From positions 62,001 to 126,000 of the forward strand of contig NZ_BJMK01000001.1 of NCBI RefSeq assembly GCF_006539125.1: 64,000 nt of DNA. The letters run 5' to 3'. The translations under genes were made by a program, and so were the position numbers. Below the pieces are notes generated by a model. The model worked only from the letters and a program-made list of their open reading frames with translations, was not told the origin of the DNA and searched no databases. This stretch comes from Gluconobacter sphaericus NBRC 12467. Lineage in GTDB: Bacteria; Pseudomonadota; Alphaproteobacteria; Acetobacterales; Acetobacteraceae. The number at the start of each line of letters is the position of its first letter. Positions within the stretch are counted from its first letter, which is position 1. Positions 54,974-63,431 of this stretch are shown piece after piece.

Positions 54974-56707
54974 TCACCAGCCATCGGCATAGGGGTCCGA
55001 AAGGTGGTTGGAGAGTCGGTGCGTCTGTTCGGCGCTCCAGATCGTGACTTCGCCTACGAGAACGCCGAGTGTGCGACGGTCATCGACGAAGGGGCCGATA
55101 TGGTCAGCCGGGCGTGCGGCTGGACTGATGATGCGTGCAGTCTGGCAGCCTTCGGGCAGCATGAAAACAAACTGTTCACCACGGGTCCGGATCGGATACA
55201 GGACTGTTTCGTCCTGCAGAATCAGATGGATCTGGTTCGTTTCATCCTTAGACGGTGCGGCCTGCGGAGCGGTGTAACCCAGTGTCTTTGCGCGCAGGGC
55301 AAGTGCTGCGAACAGGGGTTCGACGCGGGCACGGTCCGTAATAAGCGGCAGTGCGGCATCCTTCTCCCAGCTCAGTGCATGCAGACGGGTCAGGGTGTTC
55401 CCCTGCATGAGTGCATCAGGGCGATGACCGACATCCAGGAAGCTTTCCGACAGCGCGCCATTGGCGATCAGCACCGAATGCTGTTCGGTTTCGACATGGT
55501 AGTAGTCGTATTCCGTGATGGCATGGTCATAGGCAATGCTCATACCATTGACGAGCATCCGCACCGGAATGAAACCACCTTCGAGCATCATGCAGTGTTC
55601 AGGCGTGACCAGCAGATCCCGGCTCGGGACGCCGTCAGCCAGAGCACCGGCACGGACGCGCACGGGGACGCCATCCAGGTCAGCATGTCCCGTGGAACCG
55701 TTCTTCGCATGGGCACGGCCGACGCGCAGGACCGTCTGTGTGAGGGTCGTCCCGTTCTTGTAGATCGTGATCTGATCACCAGCCTCAAGGGTCTCGATGG
55801 CCCGCTCGCCCTGGGGCGTCAGGAGCATGGTGCCGGCGAGGTAGCAGACCTGCTTTGAAGCGTTGACGATCTTTGAACCGTTGACGATGCTCCAGCTTCC
55901 GTCAGCATTTTGAATGACGGTCGGTGTGCCGGCTTCATAACCTGCGGCGAACGAGATGTTCGAAAGCGTGATCGTGCTGCCTGCTGGATTGGTGCTGGTT
56001 GTTAGTGTGTAAGTGCCGTCGGCATTCTTGGTAAAAGCGGCTTTGGCAGCGGCATATGACCCTTTTGCGATCGTGATGACGGAGGTCGCATCGTAGCCCG
56101 TGATGGGCGTGGTCACCGTTTGTTTGTTATCCGTCAGGAGAAGCTGGTTGGGCTTGCCGTTCGTCGCGTCACTGCCAAAAGTGATCGCTTTGCCGGCAAC
56201 AGCATTGTTGACGTAAAGGGAAGCCCCGTTCTGCAGCACTGTCGTGAGCGACGAGTCCATCTGGAACCAGTTATTCGTGCTGCCCAGTGTTGATCCGTCG
56301 AGGATCAGGGGTCCGGAGCCTGTGACGTTGTCGCTGCTGGTCAAAATGGTCGGGTTGTCGCTGATTTTCAGGGTGCCATTTACGAGCGTATTGCTGCCAA
56401 GATTTACGGTGTTGGACGTGGCGATATTCATCGTCCCGCCCTGGTTGACCGTCAGCTGGTTGGTATTGAAGACCGTGGTGCTGGCATCAGAGGATGTTGC
56501 CGTGACGTTGAGTGTCGCGTTGGTGGCGACCGTCAGCGTACCGAAGTTTGTTGAATTCGCCTGTGCAGCATTGATCGTGACCGTCGCATTATCGGACGTG
56601 CCAGCTACGACGCTGTCCCATCCGTAATCCTGCGGGACTTTGCCTTCACTCCAGTTTGCTGCGACGAACCAGTTTCCGGTTGCGCCACCCTTCCAATAGT
56701 TTGTCAT
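54974..56707 (-). CDS. Hint-domain protein with beta-rich N-terminal region
   Basis: 577 aa. The N-terminus MTNYWKGGATGNWFVAANWSEGKVP is followed by Thr/Asn/Gly-rich repeats (about 40-280), like autotransporter/pectin-lyase-type beta helices. A Hint (hedgehog/intein-like) domain starts at C288 (VCYLAGTMLLTPQGERAIETL) and shows the B-block LLVTPEHCMML and GGFIPVRMLVNG (about 385-400). The arrangement suggests autoproteolysis or transfer at C288. No classical signal peptide, so type I or V secretion is possible; C-terminal part is soluble. Acetic acid bacteria often carry several such proteins. Function unproven. Confidence 0.85.
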   Translation of the reverse strand: MTNYWKGGATGNWFVAANWSEGKVPQDYGWDSVVAGTSDNATVTINAAQANSTNFGTLTVATNATLNVTATSSDASTTVFNTNQLTVNQGGTMNIATSNTVNLGSNTLVNGTLKISDNPTILTSSDNVTGSGPLILDGSTLGSTNNWFQMDSSLTTVLQNGASLYVNNAVAGKAITFGSDATNGKPNQLLLTDNKQTVTTPITGYDATSVITIAKGSYAAAKAAFTKNADGTYTLTTSTNPAGSTITLSNISFAAGYEAGTPTVIQNADGSWSIVNGSKIVNASKQVCYLAGTMLLTPQGERAIETLEAGDQITIYKNGTTLTQTVLRVGRAHAKNGSTGHADLDGVPVRVRAGALADGVPSRDLLVTPEHCMMLEGGFIPVRMLVNGMSIAYDHAITEYDYYHVETEQHSVLIANGALSESFLDVGHRPDALMQGNTLTRLHALSWEKDAALPLITDRARVEPLFAALALRAKTLGYTAPQAAPSKDETNQIHLILQDETVLYPIRTRGEQFVFMLPEGCQTARIISPAARPADHIGPFVDDRRTLGVLVGEVTIWSAEQTHRLSNHLSDPYADGW

Positions 56708-57029
56708 TTTTTAACGCCCTGATGGGGCCGGAATGGGCGCGCCGAAAACGACATCACCCTCAAACCTGACTCGCTATGTGTTGTTCTGCGCGGGGTGTTA
56801 ACTATTAGATAACAAAACGACAAGATTACATATGTTTTAAAAATAGAAACAGCGATGACAAATTATGAAAATCATATTTTTCGATAGCCTGTAGAGCACC
56901 CTACAACTGCATCATTCTGTGTCAAAGCGTGCTGGAGTATCTCTTTTTCGAGTAGGTCCGGGCGACGTCCTGGCAGGAAAAAATGGCGAACGGGTTGCCT
57001 GTCTCCGGTGTTCCGCTCATCATGCCGTG
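56708..57029. other. Intergenic region, A/T-rich centre
   Basis: About 320 bases between the divergent Hint and HisE-like genes. Apart from the palindrome at 56797 and an A/T-rich stretch to about 56890, I see no gene or RNA. A GTG-initiated reading frame from 56919 continues into the next gene but its first 37 codons match no family. Confidence 0.4.
56797..56813. promoter_or_regulatory. Near-perfect palindrome upstream of the Hint gene
   Basis: GTTAACTATTAGATAAC reads as its own reverse complement except at three positions, in the form GTTAnCTAnTAGnTAAC. It lies 90 bases upstream of the Hint start in an A/T-rich part of the gap. Operator-like; regulator unknown. Confidence 0.38.
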
Positions 57030-57332
57030 ATGGTGTCACAGGAAAAATCGACTCCCTTCCGTAAGAATCGGAAAGTAACGAAGCTTTCCCAAAGAATGGG
57101 AATTGCGGGAGCCTCCTGTGTACTGGATGTCATGGTCAATGACCGGTCTGCTCTGGTCCGGGACAGCGCGGCTTTCATTGCGATTCTGGAAAAAATCTGG
57201 AAAGCGCGTGATGTCGATGCGAGCCTGGTCTGGTCGGAGCTCGACGAGCGGATCCGTCTGGCGGATGAGTTGCGTGCGAGTGGGATCCGTCCCTACAAGG
57301 GGGGCCGTTTCCGCTCGACGAAGCTGCCGTGA
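57030..57332 (+). CDS. HisE/MazG-like small protein without catalytic glutamates
   Basis: 100 aa from the ATG at 57030 (GTG 56919 is the alternative, longer start). VNDRSALVRDSAAFIAILEKIWKARDVDASLVWSELDER follows the all-alpha NTP pyrophosphohydrolase pattern of HisE (DRAALV, SADLLYHLLVLW, V-W-x-EL), but the metal-binding EExxE of the first helix is replaced by RMGIAGASC. It is 1 base from the CvpA gene, so is part of the cvpA-purF transcript. Function unknown; inactive as phosphoribosyl-ATP pyrophosphatase unless other residues substitute. Confidence 0.5.
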   Translation: MVSQEKSTPFRKNRKVTKLSQRMGIAGASCVLDVMVNDRSALVRDSAAFIAILEKIWKARDVDASLVWSELDERIRLADELRASGIRPYKGGRFRSTKLP

Positions 57333-57333
57333 C

Positions 57334-57897
57334 ATGCCGCCCCTGCCAGACCTGTCCCATATCAACCCTGACGATCTGACCCGTCTCGACATCGTTGCCC
57401 TCATTATCATGGCGCTTTCGGCGTTATGGGGGCTGACGCGGGGTTTTGCGACCGAACTGGCCGGGCTTCTGGCCTGGGTAGGCGCGATTGTCCTGACCTA
57501 TCGGTTCCACGGGATGCTCGAGCCTTATCTGGAACCCTATCTGCATCAGGCGGCACTGGCCGGAAGCGCGAGTACGGCAATTCTTTTTGTTGTCGTGCTG
57601 CTGGTCTTCACCATGCTGGGCGCGCGGGGCGGTTCGGTGGCGCGGGGCGTTTTGTCTGGTGGCGTGGACCGTATTCTGGGTGCCGTATTCGGTGTGGCGC
57701 GGGGTTATGTGGCCCTGATTGTGCTTTATCTATTGGCGGGGTCTTTTTTCGGCTCGTGGATGTCCTATGTGATGCAGGGAAGCCTCATCGGCCCTTACAT
57801 TGCCGCTGGAGCCACCCATCTGACAGGTTATCTGCCTCATTTCCTGCAACCGCATCTTGCGTCTCCGTTCACAAGCGGCCATGAGGCGTCCTTGTGA
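57334..57897 (+). CDS. cvpA: CvpA family membrane protein
   Basis: 187 aa with four or five hydrophobic helices: LDIVALIIMALSALWGLTRGFATELAGLLAWVGAIVLTY begins the family, then STAILFVVVLLVFTMLG and DRILGAVFGVARGYVALIVLYLL. CvpA is known for colicin V production and envelope stress; its pairing with purF is conserved in E. coli. Start at 57334 gives the shortest gap to the previous gene. purF follows by 25 bases. Confidence 0.9.
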   Translation: MPPLPDLSHINPDDLTRLDIVALIIMALSALWGLTRGFATELAGLLAWVGAIVLTYRFHGMLEPYLEPYLHQAALAGSASTAILFVVVLLVFTMLGARGGSVARGVLSGGVDRILGAVFGVARGYVALIVLYLLAGSFFGSWMSYVMQGSLIGPYIAAGATHLTGYLPHFLQPHLASPFTSGHEASL

Positions 57898-57922
57898 AAC
57901 CAGTCCGGAAAGGCCGCGCCGC

Positions 57923-59362
57923 ATGACCCAGTCCGACAGTCTCAACCGCCCCTACGAAGAATGCGGGGTTTTTGGCGTCTGGGGTGTGCCTGATGCGTCC
58001 GCCCTGACGGCTCTGGGGCTGCATGCCCTGCAGCATCGCGGCCAGGAAGCCGCCGGTATCGTCAGTTTCGATGGCGAACGGTTCCACCAGCACAAGGGAC
58101 TGGGGCTGGTTGGCGATGTGTTCGGTGACAGCCACGTCATGGCGACGCTACCCGGTACGGTGGCCATCGGTCACAACCGCTATGCGACAACGGGCGGAAC
58201 CCATGTCCGCAACGTGCAGCCGCTTTATGCCGATTATGAGTTTGGTGGTCTGGCTGTCGCGCATAACGGCAATCTGACCAATTCTGCGACCCTCAAGCAG
58301 GCGCTGGTCAAGCGTGGATGCATCTTCCATTCCTCGACGGATACGGAAGTCTTCATCCACCTGATCGCTATTTCGCTTTATACGACCGTGCTCGACCGCT
58401 TCATCGATGCCGTCAAGCAGGTGAAGGGTGCGTACTCGCTCATCACGTTAACGCCGGATGACGGTCTGATTGGCATGCGCGATCCGCTCGGTGTGCGTCC
58501 GCTCGTTCTCGGCCGGATGCCTGGCTATGAGCAGGGTAATGGTGGCTGGGTACTGGCGAGCGAGACCTGTGCTCTGGACATCATTGGTGCGGATTATGTC
58601 CGGGATATTGAGCCCGGCGAGATCGTCGTCATCAATAATGAAGGTCTGCGTTCCCTTCGGCCTTTCGGGGACAAGGGCGGGCGCTTCTGTGTCTTTGAAT
58701 ATATTTACTTCGCACGGCCTGACTCCGTGCTCGAAGGGCAACCGGTCTATGAAGCGCGGCGGCAGATCGGCTGCGAACTGGCGCGGGAGAGCGCGGTTGA
58801 GGCGGATGTCGTGGTGCCAGTGCCGGATTCCGGCGTGCCGTCCGCGATCGGCTATGCGGCAGAGAGCGGTATCCCGTTCGAGCTTGGCATTATCCGTAAC
58901 CATTATGTAGGCCGGACTTTCATCGAGCCGACGGATCAGATCCGTAATCTCGGCGTGAAAATGAAGCACTCTGCCAACCGGCCGGTTCTGGCCGGCAAGC
59001 GCGTCATTCTGGTGGATGACTCGATCGTCCGTGGCACGACGTCGCGCAAGATCGTGGACATGGTGCGTGCGGCCGGTGCGACGGAAGTGCACATGCGCAT
59101 CACGTCTCCGCCGACGAAGCATGCGTGTTTCTACGGGATTGATACGCCTGAAGAGAGCAAGCTGATGGCAGCGACGCACACGCTAGATGAGATGGCACAG
59201 GCGATCGGTGCAGACAGTCTGGCTTTTGTCACCTTCGACGGGCTTTACCGGGCGCTGGGTCATGCCAACCGGGCCGAGGGCGCGCGCCGTTACTGCGATG
59301 CGTGCTTCACCGGGGATTATCCGATTGAGCTGGTGGACAAGGAAGGCAATCTGGTCGCGTAA
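57923..59362 (+). CDS. purF: Amidophosphoribosyltransferase
   Basis: 479 aa. First committed step of purine synthesis: PRPP plus glutamine to phosphoribosylamine. Nucleophile C14 follows a 13-residue propeptide (EECGVFGVWG). GHNRYATTGG and the AHNGNLTN loop belong to the glutaminase, and VILVDDSIVRGTTSRKI is the PRPP-binding loop. ATG 57923 is chosen; the longer upstream reading overlaps cvpA. A strong terminator follows. Confidence 0.97.
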   Translation: MTQSDSLNRPYEECGVFGVWGVPDASALTALGLHALQHRGQEAAGIVSFDGERFHQHKGLGLVGDVFGDSHVMATLPGTVAIGHNRYATTGGTHVRNVQPLYADYEFGGLAVAHNGNLTNSATLKQALVKRGCIFHSSTDTEVFIHLIAISLYTTVLDRFIDAVKQVKGAYSLITLTPDDGLIGMRDPLGVRPLVLGRMPGYEQGNGGWVLASETCALDIIGADYVRDIEPGEIVVINNEGLRSLRPFGDKGGRFCVFEYIYFARPDSVLEGQPVYEARRQIGCELARESAVEADVVVPVPDSGVPSAIGYAAESGIPFELGIIRNHYVGRTFIEPTDQIRNLGVKMKHSANRPVLAGKRVILVDDSIVRGTTSRKIVDMVRAAGATEVHMRITSPPTKHACFYGIDTPEESKLMAATHTLDEMAQAIGADSLAFVTFDGLYRALGHANRAEGARRYCDACFTGDYPIELVDKEGNLVA

Positions 59363-59385
59363 GATCAGATTTTCCTTGAGAACAC

Positions 59386-59424
59386 AAAAAAGGCGCCGGA
59401 CCACAAGTCTGGCGCCTTTTTTTT
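59386..59424. terminator. Bidirectional terminator after purF
   Basis: GGCGCCGGAC and GTCTGGCGCC (one G-T pair) form a 10-bp stem around a 5-base loop, with A6 before and T8 after. It can end purF on the + strand and the phytochrome gene on the - strand. Confidence 0.92.
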
Positions 59425-59445
59425 ATGCCTGAATGCGGGGAAGGC

Positions 59446-61680
59446 TCAGGGAGATGGGTAGGGGGGATGAGACAGGGCAGCCTTGGTGCCGGTATCCGCT
59501 TCCGAAGGCAGAACAGTGTCCAGCGGCAGGGTCATGACGGCTTCCAGGCCCGGGGTGAGCGTGGTGTAGGTCAGTGTGCCCGAGAGGCTGCTGACGACGG
59601 CATTCATCATGCGCGTTCCGAAACCTGTTCCTTTGAGCTGAGGAGTGCATTCGCCCTGATCAGAGACGGTCAGCACCAGACGGTCGCTGGTTTGAGCTAG
59701 GCCGACATACAGTGGGCCAGCCTTGCCATCATAAGCGTATTTGCTGGCGTTGATGACCAGTTCGGTCAGGATCAGGCCGATATTGATGGCGCGATCGGCC
59801 GAAATCATGATCGGGAAGAGGGAGAGGTGTAACTGTTCCTGCCAGTCTCCGCCCAGTGCCGAGCACAGCTCTTCCATCAGTTCTTCAAGATAGCGGCCGA
59901 GGTCCACGATGCCGAAATGTTCGTCCCGGTACAGGCGTCGATGAACGAGGCCGATGGCAGAGATACGGTGCTGCGCTTCGGTCAGGGCGGTTGTGGTGTC
60001 CTCGTTTGAGGCGCTGCGGGCCTGGAGTTTGAGGAAGGAGGCAACCATCTGAAGGGAGTTCTGTACGCGGTGGTTTACTTCCTGGATTAAGAAGTCCTTC
60101 TGGCGGAGCAGGCTTTCACGCTCTTTCAGTGTGGCGGCGAGGGTCGCGTTGAGCTCGCGGAGTTGCTGGGTCTGGTAATCCGCGATCAGAACGCGGCGCA
60201 GGCGGCGGGCGGTCTGTTTCTGTTCGCTGGTCCAGCGTGTGCTGTGACCGCGGATTGTCTGTTCCCAGGTTCTGAAGGAGGCGCGGGGGCGTAGGACGTC
60301 GCTGCCTTCCGCCGTCTCCTTATGCGGGTTTCCGGCCCATTCGATGGTCTGGATGATTTCGACGCGGCTCCAGATCAGGCAGGTCGGCGTCCGGAACGGG
60401 AGTGTGATGGCCATGAGGCCGGCCGAACGTTCGGGCCACTCGGCTGCGGGAGGATAATCCTTGCCCAGCATGGTGCTGACGAAAATTCCGCCGTTTGTGC
60501 CCAGTCTCAGCCAGTCATGCAGTCGGTGCAGGTTGTCCGCATCGGGCAGTACGCCGCTCCCGGTAATGGTCCGGTCACTGATGACGGCAAAGCCATTGCA
60601 CGGGAAGAGGGACTGCAGTTCGCTCATGAAGCTGCGCAGGTTACTTTCGATGGGATGGTGCACGTCGAAATGGGACGTCACAAATTCCATCGCGTTGCGC
60701 AGGCGCAGACGCTCCTGATAGGTGACCAGTTCTTCCTTGTTCCGCAACTGCCGCGACATGACACCTGCCAGCGTCCGGCAGGCGGCGCGGATGTCTTCGG
60801 ACAGACAGCGCGGTGTCGCATTGTGGCAGGCGATCAGGCCCCACAAAACGCCGTCCACGACCAACGAGATGGAGGCCGATGCCCGTGCGCCCATATTGGT
60901 CATGTACAGAAGATGGATCGGTGAGACGCTTCGGAGCTGGATATCGCTGAGATCGAGCCCTGTTAGTCCGGCCTCTCTGGGGCGGATGGGGGCGGCTTCG
61001 TATGTGACGTCGGGGATCACACGGATGCGGTTGCGCAGATAGAGCGCCCGGGCCTGCGCGGGGATATCGCTGGCCGGAAAATGGTGATGCATCAGGGAGG
61101 GGAAGGCCTCGTTCCGGCTTTCGCCGACAACGCGACCCGTACCGTCTTCCAAGAAGTGGTAGACCAGAACGCGGTCAAAGCCCGTGAGGCGCTGGAAGAC
61201 CTCAGCGCCTTGACGACAGACGGATATCGTATCCGGACAGCGCTCGAAGCGGTCCGCCGCTCTGTCGATTTCCCCGAAAATATCCCAGGTCAGCAGGTTG
61301 TGCGCTTCGACTGGTTCAAGCTCAATGAGGAGACGGGTGTCCTGAACGTGGCGCAGGATGCTGAAGGTTTCGTCTTTCAGCCCTGCAACGCGCAGATCGG
61401 ACAGGGAAGACCGCTCTTCATCGTGAAGACGGCTTTCCGGGATTTTCAGCACATCCGCCAGGGGGTGTCCGAGCCAGTCGGAAGCGAGACGCCCTTCGAT
61501 GTCGCCTGCGCCACCGATGAGTTTCAGGTTCGTGCTATCGGCGACGAGCAGCAGCCCATAGGGCTGGATGGCGTCCGGTCGATGGATCGGCTCGCGGTCG
61601 CACGAGGTCATGATGGCATGTTCCAGCGTACAGCCCTGTTCGGGGGCGAGGGGGCGCTGGACTGTCAAATGGAGATCCAC
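59446..61680 (-). CDS. bphP: Bacteriophytochrome histidine kinase
   Basis: 744 aa. N-terminal PAS with chromophore cysteine at about 27 (SCDREPIHRPDAIQPYG), GAF domain (about 150-310) with FPASDIPAQARALYLRNRIR and SPIHLLYMTNMGARASASIS, and PHY domain (about 330-500) with the PRxSF tongue motif (LRPRASFRTWEQ). Output is a HisKA_2-type kinase (about 530-735) with NHRVQNSLQMVASFL and LILTELVINASKYAY. It should bind biliverdin and sense red/far-red light. Start GTG 61680; ATG 61611 would leave the cysteine three residues in. No heme oxygenase is in this window. Confidence 0.95.
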   Translation of the reverse strand: MDLHLTVQRPLAPEQGCTLEHAIMTSCDREPIHRPDAIQPYGLLLVADSTNLKLIGGAGDIEGRLASDWLGHPLADVLKIPESRLHDEERSSLSDLRVAGLKDETFSILRHVQDTRLLIELEPVEAHNLLTWDIFGEIDRAADRFERCPDTISVCRQGAEVFQRLTGFDRVLVYHFLEDGTGRVVGESRNEAFPSLMHHHFPASDIPAQARALYLRNRIRVIPDVTYEAAPIRPREAGLTGLDLSDIQLRSVSPIHLLYMTNMGARASASISLVVDGVLWGLIACHNATPRCLSEDIRAACRTLAGVMSRQLRNKEELVTYQERLRLRNAMEFVTSHFDVHHPIESNLRSFMSELQSLFPCNGFAVISDRTITGSGVLPDADNLHRLHDWLRLGTNGGIFVSTMLGKDYPPAAEWPERSAGLMAITLPFRTPTCLIWSRVEIIQTIEWAGNPHKETAEGSDVLRPRASFRTWEQTIRGHSTRWTSEQKQTARRLRRVLIADYQTQQLRELNATLAATLKERESLLRQKDFLIQEVNHRVQNSLQMVASFLKLQARSASNEDTTTALTEAQHRISAIGLVHRRLYRDEHFGIVDLGRYLEELMEELCSALGGDWQEQLHLSLFPIMISADRAINIGLILTELVINASKYAYDGKAGPLYVGLAQTSDRLVLTVSDQGECTPQLKGTGFGTRMMNAVVSSLSGTLTYTTLTPGLEAVMTLPLDTVLPSEADTGTKAALSHPPYPSP

Positions 61681-61812
61681 CCGAAAGAGGAAGAGAGCGC
61701 CCGAAGCCCCTGAAAGAGAGCAGATATGAAAGGTCCAGAAGTCATCGCTTCCATTATCTGCTCCTTCATCAGGACTCTCTATTTATGACATCATGCTTCA
61801 AAGATGGCTGTT

Positions 61813-63312
61813 TTAGGGCTGGCGCCCGTCGGCCTGGATCCAGGAGGCGACGTCTGCCGAGAGGGCATGACGGCTAGCCGGGCGTGTGTAGAGCATGTGG
61901 CCGCCCTGATAGAGATGCAGGGACACGCGATCCGCACCCACTGTCAGATGATCCTTCATCCAGTGTGCGGTGCCGAACGGGCAGGCCACGTCGTAATAGC
62001 CATTGGCCACGAAAACGCGCAGGCCCGGATCGAGCGCCAGCAGGCGGTTGAGGACTGGGATCTGGTGGATCGGCGCGGGACCGCCCGAACTCCACTTCCA
62101 GCTTCCGTTCACTTTGAGGGAAAGCAGGTCGTAAGTCAGCGGGGTCTTGAAGCCGAGCTCATTGGCCGCATAGCCCGAGAAGGCGTTTCCATAAGCACGG
62201 CCGAAGCCGAACAGCGTCGGATCGGGGCTTTCGTCCAGACCGTCGGCTGCGGGGTCGGCGATGGACTGTGTAAAGTCGTACAGCCCATACAGGCGGCCGT
62301 TACGGGACATAATGTCATGCGAGCCGATGGCCGGGATACCGTGCTGACGCGCGATCACATCCTGCGGCAGGCCGGTGCGCTGGGCGATCTCGGCATACAG
62401 CGCCTGACCTTCGCTGCCAGACGGGAGCTTGCCGGCGATTTTCGGCAGATAGGTGTTCAGGGACCACTGATAGGCGTCTTCGGCGGTCTTTTCCGTCACG
62501 TTCGGGCTCTGATGCGATGTGATCAGGCTGGGCATCATGAGGGCGGCGGAAAGCGGGTTCTCGTCTGAATCCAGCAGGGGCATTTCGATGGCCGGGGAGA
62601 TCATGACGATGCCGTTGAGCAGGATACCCTGTTCCATCTGGAGTGCATTTGCGACCTGAATGGAGCGGATGCCGCCATAGCTTTCACCCACGAGGTAGTG
62701 CGGGGAGGCTTGGCGACCGTTGGCCGACGTCCAGAGACCGATGGCCTTGGCGAAGGCGCTGGCGTCCTGCTTGACGCCGTAGAACTGGTCTCCGGCCTTT
62801 GCCGTATCGGTGGGGCGGGAATAGCCCGTGCCTACGGCGTCGATGAAGACCATGTCCGTGACGGGGAGCCAGCTGTCGGGATTGTCACCCATTGTGGCAT
62901 GTGTGCCGTCCGTCGGATCTTTGGCAGGCATGGTCAGGGCCTTGGGGCCTGCGGCGCCCAGGTTCAGATAGGCCGTAGCTGCGCCCGGACCGCCATTGAA
63001 GAAATACGAGACCGGGCGTGTGCCAGCCGGGACGCCGTCCTTTGTGTAGGAGACGTAGAACATGCGGGCGGTCGGTTTACCGTCATGGTCGCGCAGGATG
63101 AGCGTGCCAGCATGGGCGGTATAGGCGATGCCGTTCAGATGATGCTGGGTGATGGAATCTGCCGGAAGCAGGGCTGCTTCGCCGGTGAAGGCGTCGGTGG
63201 CCTTGCCGGATTCGACTTTTGTCGTGTCGGTTTTGGGAGCCTCGGCCGCCGCGGCCGTACAGACGGGGGATAGGAGCGTTAAAGCGAGCAGGGCTGCGCG
63301 GCGGGTCATCAT
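61813..63312 (-). CDS. S10 family serine carboxypeptidase-like protein, exported
   Basis: 499 aa with signal peptide (MMTRRAALLALTLLSPVCTAAAA). Oxyanion segment PVSYFFNGGPGAATAYLNLG, nucleophile in LVGESYGGIRS, aspartate in ANGYYDVACPFG and histidine in YQGGHMLYTRP form the S10 alpha/beta-hydrolase triad. It should act on C-terminal residues of peptides in the periplasm. Monocistronic in appearance; the neighbours are unrelated. Confidence 0.92.
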   Translation of the reverse strand: MMTRRAALLALTLLSPVCTAAAAEAPKTDTTKVESGKATDAFTGEAALLPADSITQHHLNGIAYTAHAGTLILRDHDGKPTARMFYVSYTKDGVPAGTRPVSYFFNGGPGAATAYLNLGAAGPKALTMPAKDPTDGTHATMGDNPDSWLPVTDMVFIDAVGTGYSRPTDTAKAGDQFYGVKQDASAFAKAIGLWTSANGRQASPHYLVGESYGGIRSIQVANALQMEQGILLNGIVMISPAIEMPLLDSDENPLSAALMMPSLITSHQSPNVTEKTAEDAYQWSLNTYLPKIAGKLPSGSEGQALYAEIAQRTGLPQDVIARQHGIPAIGSHDIMSRNGRLYGLYDFTQSIADPAADGLDESPDPTLFGFGRAYGNAFSGYAANELGFKTPLTYDLLSLKVNGSWKWSSGGPAPIHQIPVLNRLLALDPGLRVFVANGYYDVACPFGTAHWMKDHLTVGADRVSLHLYQGGHMLYTRPASRHALSADVASWIQADGRQP

Positions 63313-63381
63313 CTGACGGGCATCTCCGATAAAAAAGCAGGAATATTCCGCCGTATCAGTCCTGAGGCGGAACGGCTACCG

Positions 63382-63411
63382 CTGCCGCATGAAGTTTTCG
63401 TCATGCGGCAG
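63382..63411 (-). terminator. Hairpin after fumC
   Basis: CTGCCGCATGA and TCATGCGGCAG form a perfect 11-bp stem with 8-base loop, 20 bases after the fumC stop on the minus strand. No T-run, so Rho-assisted or stabilising. Confidence 0.45.
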
Positions 63412-63431
63412 GGTGAGGGGCCCGGATCTGT

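Noticed and set aside
56919-57029. GTG-initiated N-terminal extension of the HisE-like protein
   Set aside because: The first 37 codons match nothing and have no ribosome-binding site; the ATG at 57030 is preferred, with low certainty.
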